A stretch of 64,000 bases of DNA, from NCBI RefSeq assembly GCF_004345725.1, contig NZ_SLXG01000009.1, forward strand, positions 1-64,000, given 5' to 3'. Within the stretch, counting starts at the first letter, position 1, and every line of letters starts with the position of its first letter. This document shows positions 44,125 through 51,007 of this stretch, one piece after another. Origin of the DNA: Crenobacter luteus. Its GTDB lineage: Bacteria; Pseudomonadota; Gammaproteobacteria; Burkholderiales; Chromobacteriaceae. Both the position numbers and the translations under genes were made by a program. The notes beneath the pieces are model-generated. The model was not told the DNA's origin. It made no database searches and saw only the letters and a list, made by a program, of their open reading frames with translations.

Positions 44125-46080
44125 ATGCGACGCATACTGACCCTCATTCTGGGCCTGCTGGCCCTGACAACCCTGCAAGCCGCCAACGCCCAGCGGCTCC
44201 ACATCCTGAACTACCACGAGATCGCCAACCCGGCCGACGCCCGTATACCCGCCTACGCGGTCTCGCCGACCAACTTCGTGCGCCAGCTCGACTGGCTGAA
44301 AAACAACGGCTACCGCTTCGTCGGCATCGACGAATTGCTGGCCGACCGCGCCGGCGGCAAGCCGCTGCCGGATAAAGCCGTGTTGATCACCTTCGACGAC
44401 GGCTACGAGAACTTTTACACCCAGGCCTACCCGGTGCTGAAGATGTTCGGAGCGCCGGCCGTGGTTTCGCTGGTGGGCAGTTGGCTGGAACCGTCCGGCG
44501 GGCAGGTTCGCTACGGCGACGAGATGGCGCCGCGCAGCGCCTTCCTGTCCTGGGCGCAGATCCGCCAGATGCAGGCCGAAGGGTTGGTCGAATTCGCCAG
44601 CCATAGCTACGCGCTGCACGAGGGGGTCTCGGCCAACCCGCAGGGCAACAGCCAGCCGGCGGCGACGACCCGCCGCTACCGGGCCGGCCGTTACGAGACG
44701 CCGCGCGAGCAGCTGCGACGCGTCGAGGCCGACCTCGCGCGCAACAACGCGCTGCTGCGCAAGATGACCGGCCGCAGCCCGCGCGTGATGGTCTGGCCGT
44801 ACGGCAGCTACAGCCGCGACGTCGCCGAGGCGGCTGACCGCCAGGGCATGCCGGTCGGCCTGACGCTCGACGACGGCCCCAACGACCGCACCACGCCATT
44901 GTGGAAGCTGCGCCGCCTGCTGATGGAGAGCTCGACCACGCTGCCCGACCTGGCCCGCGAGCTGGCGCTGCGCGAGCGCGACACGCCCGTCAGCGAACGC
45001 CCCGGCAAGATCATGCACGTCGACCTCGACTATCTGTACGACCCGGACCCGGCGCAGACCGAGCGCAATATCGGCCTGCTGCTCGACCGCATCACCGCGA
45101 TGGGCGTGAACACCGTCTACCTGCAGGCCTTTTCCGACCCGGACGGCAACGGCGCGGCCGACGCGGCCTACTTCCCGAACCGCCACCTGCCGGTCCGCGC
45201 CGACCTGTTCAACCGCGTCGCCTGGCAGATCAAGAAGCGCACGCCGGTCAAGGCGGTCTACGCATGGATGCCGATGCTGGCGTTCGAGCTGCCCAAAGCC
45301 CATCCGGCCGCCCGCGACGTCGTCGTCACGCGCCCGCACGCGGCCACCGGCCACGTCGCGATGGGCTATCCGCGCCTGTCGCCGTTCTCGCCGCGCGCGC
45401 GCCGCGTCATCCGCGAGATTTTCGACGACCTGGGTCGCGCCGCGCCGTTCGAAGGCCTGCTGTTCCACGACGACGTGACGCTGTCCGACTACGAGGACGC
45501 CAGCCCGGCCGCGCTGGCCACCTACCGTCGCTGGGGCCTGCCCGACGACATCGAGGCGCTGCGCGGCGACGACGACCTGCTCGGCCGCTGGACCATCCTC
45601 AAGATCAACGCGCTCGACGCCTTCGCACGCGAGTTGGCCGACGTGGTGCGCATCTCCCACCCGGCGCTCAAGACCGCGCGCAACCTGTACGCGCAGGTCG
45701 TGCTGAACCCGCGCGCGGAAACCTGGTACGCACAGTCGCTCGACAACTCGCTGGCGAACTACGACTACACCGCGATCATGGCGATGCCGTATATGGAAAA
45801 TGCCGAAGACCCGGCGCGCTTCATGCAGGACCTCTTCGAGCGCGTCGCCGAGCACCCCGGCGCGCTCGACAAGACGGTGTTCGAACTGCAGGCAACCGAC
45901 TGGCGCCATGGCCGGGCGGTGCCGAACGCGGAGTTGGCCGAGACCATCCGCACGCTCTACCGGCGCGGCGCCCGCCACGTCGGCTACTACCCGGACGACC
46001 CGTTCAAGGGCCACCCGGACCCGGCGACGCTACGCGACGCCTTCGCGACCATGAGCCCCACCGGGCAGTTGCAACCGTAA
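44125..46080 (+). CDS. pgaB: PgaB, PNAG N-deacetylase/hydrolase (set 2), complete
   Basis: 651 residues. Signal peptide MRRILTLILGLLALTTLQAANA. Deacetylase domain with NYHEI, ITFDDGY and HSYALHEG. The GH153-like C-terminal domain is complete, with KIMHVDLDYLYDPDP, YLQAFSDPDGNG and LLFHDDVTLSDYEDAS, the acidic residues expected of the hydrolase. Clearly paralogous to the copy at 40393, so the two arose by duplication and diverged. It can both deacetylate and cut PNAG by family knowledge. Confidence 0.92.
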   Translation: MRRILTLILGLLALTTLQAANAQRLHILNYHEIANPADARIPAYAVSPTNFVRQLDWLKNNGYRFVGIDELLADRAGGKPLPDKAVLITFDDGYENFYTQAYPVLKMFGAPAVVSLVGSWLEPSGGQVRYGDEMAPRSAFLSWAQIRQMQAEGLVEFASHSYALHEGVSANPQGNSQPAATTRRYRAGRYETPREQLRRVEADLARNNALLRKMTGRSPRVMVWPYGSYSRDVAEAADRQGMPVGLTLDDGPNDRTTPLWKLRRLLMESSTTLPDLARELALRERDTPVSERPGKIMHVDLDYLYDPDPAQTERNIGLLLDRITAMGVNTVYLQAFSDPDGNGAADAAYFPNRHLPVRADLFNRVAWQIKKRTPVKAVYAWMPMLAFELPKAHPAARDVVVTRPHAATGHVAMGYPRLSPFSPRARRVIREIFDDLGRAAPFEGLLFHDDVTLSDYEDASPAALATYRRWGLPDDIEALRGDDDLLGRWTILKINALDAFARELADVVRISHPALKTARNLYAQVVLNPRAETWYAQSLDNSLANYDYTAIMAMPYMENAEDPARFMQDLFERVAEHPGALDKTVFELQATDWRHGRAVPNAELAETIRTLYRRGARHVGYYPDDPFKGHPDPATLRDAFATMSPTGQLQP

Positions 46081-46092
46081 GGCCGCCGACCG

Positions 46093-47358
46093 ATGAATCC
46101 GACCCTTTCGTCGCTGTGGGGCTTCCTGCTCGGCTACGTCTTTTACTACCCGCTGCTGATGTCTTACCTGTGGATGCTCGGCGCGGCCCTCTACTACTGG
46201 CGGCGCGAACGCTTCGACCCGCCGTTCCGCCAGCCGGTGCGGCGGCCGGACAGCCCGCCCGTCAGCGTGCTGATCCCCTGCTACAACGAGGGCGACAACG
46301 CCGAGGAGACCGTGTTGCAGGCGCTCGCGCTCGACTACCCCGAGTTCGAGGTGATCGCGATCAACGACGGCAGTCGCGACAACACCGGCGCGGTACTCGA
46401 CCGCCTCGCCGCGCAACAGCCACGACTGAAAGTCGTGCATCTGGCCCAGAACCAGGGCAAGGCGGTGGCGCTGACCAGCGGCAGTCTGCTCGCGCGGTAC
46501 GACATCCTGCTGTGCATCGACGGCGACGCGCTGCTCGATGCGCGCGCCGCGCACTGGCTGGTGCGCCACTTCGTCGACAAGCCGAGGATGGGCGCGGTGA
46601 CCGGCAACCCGCGCATCCGCAACCGCTCGACGCTGCTCGGGCGCGTACAGGTCGGCGAGTTCTCGTCCATCGTCGGCATGATCAAGCGCGCGCAGATGAG
46701 CTACGGCCGGCTGTTCACCGTGTCGGGCGTCATCACCGCCTTTCGCAAGCGCGCGCTGCGCGACGTCGGTTACTGGAGCAGCGACATGATGACCGAGGAC
46801 ATCGACATCTCGTGGAAGCTGCAGCGGCGCGGCTGGGACATCGCCTTCGAGCCGAACGCGCTGGTGTGGATCCTGATGCCCGAAACGCTCAAGGGTCTGT
46901 GGAAGCAGCGGTTGCGCTGGGCGCAGGGCGGCGCGCAGGTGCTCCTGAAGAACGCCGACGTGCTCGGCCAACCCCGGCTCGCCAGCCTGTGGCCGCTCTA
47001 CGTCGAGTACAGCCTCAGCGTCGCCTGGTCCTACGCGATGCTGCTGCTGACGCTGCTGTGGCTGCTCGACGCGTTAGCCCCGGCCGGCCTGCTGCCGGCG
47101 CTCGACTCGCCGCTGCTGCCGGCCTCGAACGGCCTGCTGCTCGGCGCCACCTGTCTGGCGCAGTTCGCGCTGTCCAAATGGCTGGACAGCCGCTACGACC
47201 GCGGGCTGGGCCGCAATTACTACTGGATGATCTGGTACCCGTTGGTGTTCTGGATCATCAACACCGCGACCACCGTCGCCGCCCTCCCGAAGGCGCTGCT
47301 GCGCCGGCGCGGCCAGCGCGCGCGCTGGATCAGCCCCGACCGCGGCATCCGCGCCTGA
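46093..47358 (+). CDS. pgaC: PgaC, PNAG synthase glycosyltransferase (set 2)
   Basis: 421 residues with all family 2 motifs intact (INDGSRDNTG, CIDGDALLD, TEDIDISWKLQ, QRLRWAQGG). Extensively similar along its length to the first copy (shared FYYPL, YLWM, GNPRIRNRSTLLG, WMIWYPLVFW). Twelve bases after pgaB copy 2. Both copies look catalytically competent. Confidence 0.95.
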   Translation: MNPTLSSLWGFLLGYVFYYPLLMSYLWMLGAALYYWRRERFDPPFRQPVRRPDSPPVSVLIPCYNEGDNAEETVLQALALDYPEFEVIAINDGSRDNTGAVLDRLAAQQPRLKVVHLAQNQGKAVALTSGSLLARYDILLCIDGDALLDARAAHWLVRHFVDKPRMGAVTGNPRIRNRSTLLGRVQVGEFSSIVGMIKRAQMSYGRLFTVSGVITAFRKRALRDVGYWSSDMMTEDIDISWKLQRRGWDIAFEPNALVWILMPETLKGLWKQRLRWAQGGAQVLLKNADVLGQPRLASLWPLYVEYSLSVAWSYAMLLLTLLWLLDALAPAGLLPALDSPLLPASNGLLLGATCLAQFALSKWLDSRYDRGLGRNYYWMIWYPLVFWIINTATTVAALPKALLRRRGQRARWISPDRGIRA

Positions 47359-47384
47359 AACCGACCGACCCCGAATCCGACGCC

Positions 47385-47831
47385 ATGGAAACTTCAAGCC
47401 TGATCATCGACGCCCGCCACCACCTGACCCGGCCGCAGCGCCTGCTGTCACGCGGCCTCACCGCGCTGCTGTGGGGACTGTGGCTCTCGCTGTGGCTGCC
47501 GGCACTCGGCCTGCTCGCCCGGCTGGGCGGCCTGCGCGGCCTGCTGTACCTTGTGGCTCAGCCGGCCGCCTACCGTCTGCCGCACACGCTGTCCGGCCAC
47601 CTGCTGACGCTGCTGGCGACCGCCGGCGCGCTCGGGCTGTGGGCCCGGCTGAGCCAGCGTCGCCCGCCGGCCGAACCGCGCCCCCATGAGCGGGAACCGT
47701 CGCCGACCGACTACGCGCGCGATCTCGGCGCCGACCCGGACCAGGTCGCGGCCGGCCGCGACGCCGCCATCGTCGTCGTCCACCACGACAATACGGGGCG
47801 CATCGTCGCCATCGAAGCCCGCCCGCGCTGA
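47385..47831 (+). CDS. pgaD: PgaD, PNAG synthase accessory subunit (set 2)
   Basis: 148 residues, two transmembrane helices, a Pro/Arg/Glu-rich linker and the conserved tail AAIVVVHHDNTGRIVAIEARPR matching copy 1. The N-terminal ALLWGLWLSLWLPALGLLARL also matches. 26 bp after pgaC copy 2. Ends the second set, which has no pgaA. Confidence 0.85.
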   Translation: METSSLIIDARHHLTRPQRLLSRGLTALLWGLWLSLWLPALGLLARLGGLRGLLYLVAQPAAYRLPHTLSGHLLTLLATAGALGLWARLSQRRPPAEPRPHEREPSPTDYARDLGADPDQVAAGRDAAIVVVHHDNTGRIVAIEARPR

Positions 47832-47840
47832 CGGCGGCGC

Positions 47841-47870
47841 AAAAACAACGGGGCCGCTCGCGCGGCCCCG
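47841..47870 (-). terminator. terminator of bamD (possibly shared with pgaD2)
   Basis: Stem CGGGGCCGC/GCGGCCCCG with TCGC loop at 47849-47870. On the minus strand it is followed by TTGTTTTT; on the plus strand there is no T-run. Confidence 0.8.
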
Positions 47871-47893
47871 TCGGCTTTCGTCTTACGACGTTC

Positions 47894-48685
47894 TTACTTC
47901 CAGAACTTCCACCACGGCATTTCCTCGACCGACCACGCCTTTTGCAGATAGGCGCTGTTCGGGTAGTTGAGCGCCAGCACGCGGCGCGCGTCGTCGCCCA
48001 GCGGCTTCATGCCCAGCTTGTCGTAGGCGGACACCATCAGCGCCAGCGCCTCCTCGACGAACGGCGTGTTGGCGTACTCCTTGACGACCGACTGCGCGCG
48101 GTTGGCGGCGGCCAGGTAGGCGCCGCGCTTCATGTAATAACGCGCGACGTGCATCTCGTGTCCGCCCAGCGCGTTGACCAGCTTGAGCATCTTGTCGCGC
48201 GCGTCCGGCGCGTACTGGCTGTCCGGGAAGCGCGACACCAGCTCGCGGAACGCCAGGAAGGCCTCGCGGGTCGCCTTGGGGTCGCGCTCGGACAGATCCT
48301 GGCCGGCCCACTTGGCCAGCACCGAGCTGTCGTCGTTGTAATAGACCAGCCCCTTCAGGTAGTAGATGTAGTCGAGGTTGGCGTGCGCCGGATGCAGCTT
48401 GATGAAGCGGTCGGCCGCGGCGATCGCCTGCTCGGGCTCGCCGTCCTTGTAATGGGTGTAGGCCAGGTCCATCTGGGCCTGCTGCGCGTAGCGGCCGTAC
48501 GGAAAACGCGCCTCGAGCGTTTCGTAGAGCTTGATGGCGCGCGTATAATTACCGCTATTGAGTTCGTCACGGGCCTCGCTGTAGAGCTTCTCGACCGTCC
48601 AGCCCCGTGTTTCATCCTTGGGTTCCGTGGTCGCGCAAGCGGCCAAACCCAACGCCAGCAACGTTGCAGCAACAATTTTCTTCAT
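47894..48685 (-). CDS. bamD: BamD, outer-membrane protein assembly lipoprotein
   Basis: 263 residues. Lipoprotein signal with lipobox LAAC (Cys17). Five TPR-like repeats, with LYSEARDELNSGNYTRAIKLYETLEARFPYGR as the first and SQYAPDARDKM later. BamD is the essential partner of BamA in inserting beta-barrel proteins. Its ATG overlaps the ATG of the divergent rluD by two bases (TTCATGAG), so each gene's upstream signals lie in the other's coding sequence. Confidence 0.96.
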   Translation of the reverse strand: MKKIVAATLLALGLAACATTEPKDETRGWTVEKLYSEARDELNSGNYTRAIKLYETLEARFPYGRYAQQAQMDLAYTHYKDGEPEQAIAAADRFIKLHPAHANLDYIYYLKGLVYYNDDSSVLAKWAGQDLSERDPKATREAFLAFRELVSRFPDSQYAPDARDKMLKLVNALGGHEMHVARYYMKRGAYLAAANRAQSVVKEYANTPFVEEALALMVSAYDKLGMKPLGDDARRVLALNYPNSAYLQKAWSVEEMPWWKFWK

Positions 48686-49784
48686 GAGCGATCCTTACGC
48701 AGATTCCGAAGATTATAACGATCTGTCGGAAAACGAAACATCCGAGACGCGCCAGTCGGCCGTCCCGCTAAACCTCGCCGGCAACCGTCTCGACGCCGTC
48801 CTCGCCGCCCTGCTGCCCGAATACTCCCGCAGCCGGCTCGCGCAATGGGTGAAAGACGGGCTGGTGAAAATCGACGGCGCGGTCCAGACCGCGCCCAAGA
48901 CCAAGCTGCTCGGCGGCGAAAAACTCGAGCTCGAGATTCCGCACAGCCCGGAGGAAATGGCGTTCGCGCCCGAGCCGATGGCGCTGGCCATCGTCTACGA
49001 GGACGAGCATCTGCTGGTCATCGACAAGCCGGCCGGCCTCGTCGTTCACCCGGCGGCCGGCAACTGGTCGGGCACGCTGCTAAACGGCCTCCTGCACTAC
49101 TGCCCGGCGCTCGCCGCCGTGCCGCGCGCCGGCATCGTCCACCGGCTCGACAAGGAAACCAGCGGCCTGATGGTGGTCGCCAAGTCGCTGCTCACGCAGA
49201 CCGACCTGGTGCGCCAGTTGCAGGCGCGCACCGTGTCGCGCATCTACCGCGCGATCGCCGACGGCGTGGTGCCCTTCGACGGCGTGATCAACGCGCCGAT
49301 CGGCCGCGATCCGCACAACCGGCTGCGCATGGCGGTGGTCAACTTCGGCGGCAAGCCGGCCGTCACCCATGTGCGCGTGCTCGAGAAGTACGCCAACCAC
49401 AGCTACATCGAGTGCAGGCTCGAAACCGGCCGCACGCACCAGATCCGCGTGCACATGAAGAAGGCCGGCCACCCGCTGGCCGGCGACCCGCTGTACGGCA
49501 ACCCGCGCCACCCGGCCGGCGAGAACGTGATCGCCGCCGTCAAGGGGCTGGGTCGCCAGGCGCTGCATGCCTTCTCGCTGTCGCTGGTCCACCCGGCCAC
49601 CGGCGAAACGATGAGCTGGACCTCCCGGCTGCCAGCCGACATGAAGCACCTGCTGGCCATCCTGCGCGACGACGCCGGCATGGCCGGCGGGCACAGCACC
49701 GAGCGCCCGGTGTGGACCGAGCAGGACGACGACGAGGAGTGGGACGACGATGATTACGATGTCGAAGTTCATTACGTCCGCTGA
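48684..49784 (+). CDS. rluD: 23S rRNA pseudouridine synthase RluD
   Basis: 366 residues. S4 RNA-binding domain (RLDAVLAALLPEYSRSRLAQWVKDG), then the RluA-type catalytic domain with Asp in GIVHRLDKETSGLMVVAKS and the motif ETGRTHQIRVHMKKAGHPLAGD. It makes pseudouridines 1911, 1915 and 1917 of helix 69. Family length is about 325; here an acidic C-terminal tail (QDDDEEWDDDDYDVE) extends it. Its 3' end overlaps pgeF by 35 bp. Confidence 0.95.
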   Translation: MSDPYADSEDYNDLSENETSETRQSAVPLNLAGNRLDAVLAALLPEYSRSRLAQWVKDGLVKIDGAVQTAPKTKLLGGEKLELEIPHSPEEMAFAPEPMALAIVYEDEHLLVIDKPAGLVVHPAAGNWSGTLLNGLLHYCPALAAVPRAGIVHRLDKETSGLMVVAKSLLTQTDLVRQLQARTVSRIYRAIADGVVPFDGVINAPIGRDPHNRLRMAVVNFGGKPAVTHVRVLEKYANHSYIECRLETGRTHQIRVHMKKAGHPLAGDPLYGNPRHPAGENVIAAVKGLGRQALHAFSLSLVHPATGETMSWTSRLPADMKHLLAILRDDAGMAGGHSTERPVWTEQDDDEEWDDDDYDVEVHYVR

Positions 49785-50538
49785 CGGCACGCCGCCGGCC
49801 GACGACGGCGCGCTCGGCTTCGCGCCGGTCTGGGACGCGCCGGCCGGCGTCGGCGCCTTTGTCAGCACGCGCTCGGGCGGCGTCAGCGCCGCGCCCTACG
49901 ACAGCCTCAACCTCGGCCAACATGTCGGCGACGAGGCAGCCGCGGTCGCCGAGAACCGCCGCCGTCTCGCCGCCCTGCTGCCGTCCGAACCGGTGTGGCT
50001 GAACCAGGTGCACGGCGTGACGGTCGTCGCGGCCGACAAGGTTGGCCGAGCCGTGCCGGACGCCGACGCGAGCGTCAGCCGCACGCCCGGCGTCGTCTGC
50101 GCGATCATGACCGCCGACTGCCTGCCGGTGCTGCTGGCCGACGTCGACGGCACCGTTGTCGGCGCGGCGCACGCCGGCTGGCGCGGGCTGGCGGGCGGCG
50201 TGATCGAGGCCACCGTCGCCGCGATGGGCGTGCCGGGCGACAAGCTCGTCGCCTACCTCGGCCCGGCGATCGGTCCGGACGCCTTCGAGGTCGGCCCCGA
50301 AGTGCGCGAAGCCTTCGTCGCGCACGACGCGGCGGCCGACGCCGCCTTCACGCCGATCGACGACGGCAAGTACCTCGCCGACATCTACGCGCTGGCGCGG
50401 CTGCGGCTGGCTGCGCTCGGCGTCACCCGGATCGCCGGCGGCGACGCCTGCACCGCGATCGAGCGCGACCGCTTCTTCTCCTACCGGCGCGACAAGGTCA
50501 CCGGCCGCATGGCCAGCTGCGTCTGGCTCAAGCCCTAG
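49750..50538 (+). CDS. pgeF: PgeF/YfiH multicopper polyphenol oxidase family
   Basis: 262 residues. WLNQVHG, MTADCLPVLL and GAAHAGWRG supply the His/Cys metal site of the DUF152 family. Members hydrolyse misincorporated amino-acid peptidoglycan precursors (PgeF) and have purine nucleoside activity. Two in-frame starts are possible, 49750 and 49759; both lie inside rluD. It shares transcription with rluD, a common pairing. Two dispersed motif copies, 49913 and 50042. Confidence 0.93.
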   Translation: MITMSKFITSADGTPPADDGALGFAPVWDAPAGVGAFVSTRSGGVSAAPYDSLNLGQHVGDEAAAVAENRRRLAALLPSEPVWLNQVHGVTVVAADKVGRAVPDADASVSRTPGVVCAIMTADCLPVLLADVDGTVVGAAHAGWRGLAGGVIEATVAAMGVPGDKLVAYLGPAIGPDAFEVGPEVREAFVAHDAAADAAFTPIDDGKYLADIYALARLRLAALGVTRIAGGDACTAIERDRFFSYRRDKVTGRMASCVWLKP

Positions 50539-50560
50539 ACACGGGGCCGCGGCCTGCGCA

Positions 50561-50584
50561 AAGCCGCCCTCCGGGCGGCTTTTT
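50561..50584 (+). terminator. terminator after pgeF
   Basis: AAGCCGCCC, TCC, GGGCGGCTT, then TTT. Confidence 0.9.
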
Positions 50585-50820
50585 CGTGCGGCACGGCAGC
50601 GGCGATGCCGCCGTGCTGCGGTGGCGCGCCCGCCACAGTGACGCGCATGCGCCGAAGCGCCGCCACACCCGGCCGCCGACCGGGGCCCTTGCCGGGCCGG
50701 GCCCGGCCCGTGGCTGTGGCGAACACCCCCGCGGACATCACAAAAAATTCAATCGGGCGCAAAGCCTTGCCCCGCCTGGAATTGGCGCAATCCGGCCCAT
50801 TTTGGCGGACTGTCAAGACT

Positions 50821-50849
50821 TGTTGCGCCCCCCTCCGACCACTAGAATT
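50821..50849 (+). promoter_or_regulatory. putative nrdA promoter
   Basis: TTGTTG (50821-50826), 17 bp, TAGAAT (50844-50849). It predicts a leader of about 150 nt. Confidence 0.5.
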
Positions 50850-50868
50850 TGGGTCTAAAAACGCATCA

Positions 50869-50884
50869 AGCCATATATCTTGTG
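50869..50884. promoter_or_regulatory. candidate NrdR box
   Basis: AAGCCATATATCTTGT agrees at 11 of 16 positions with the NrdR consensus ACACWATATATWGTGT, with an intact ATATAT core. NrdR normally binds two boxes about 31 bp apart; a second box at that spacing is not convincing. Confidence 0.4.
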
Positions 50885-50920
50885 TTTATCAACACGAGAC
50901 CCACAGCTTGTGCACACAGT

Positions 50921-50929
50921 TTTCCACAG
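50921..50929 (+). promoter_or_regulatory. DnaA-box-like site
   Basis: TTTTCCACA, one mismatch from TTATCCACA. DnaA is known to regulate nrdAB in E. coli, so the location before nrdA is sensible, but one box is weak evidence. Confidence 0.35.
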
Positions 50930-51007
50930 GCCGTCCGCGCGGACGGCCCGCCGCCCGGAACGGGTGGCGCGAGCACGAATCTTCTTTACCCGACGAGGCA
51001 CGAGACC

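Larger units (their letters stand above)
50585..51007. other. nrdA leader region, no gene
   Basis: 423 bp. The left half is GC-rich and featureless; the right half (50740-50940) is AT-richer and holds the putative nrdA promoter, an NrdR-like box and a DnaA-box-like site listed below. The final 60 bp are GC-rich again, with no strong ribosome site before the nrdA ATG. Confidence 0.6.

Noticed and set aside
50900-50915. Second NrdR box 31 bp downstream of the first
   Set aside because: The palindrome CACAGCTTGTG is at the right distance but lacks the ATATAT core and matches the consensus poorly.
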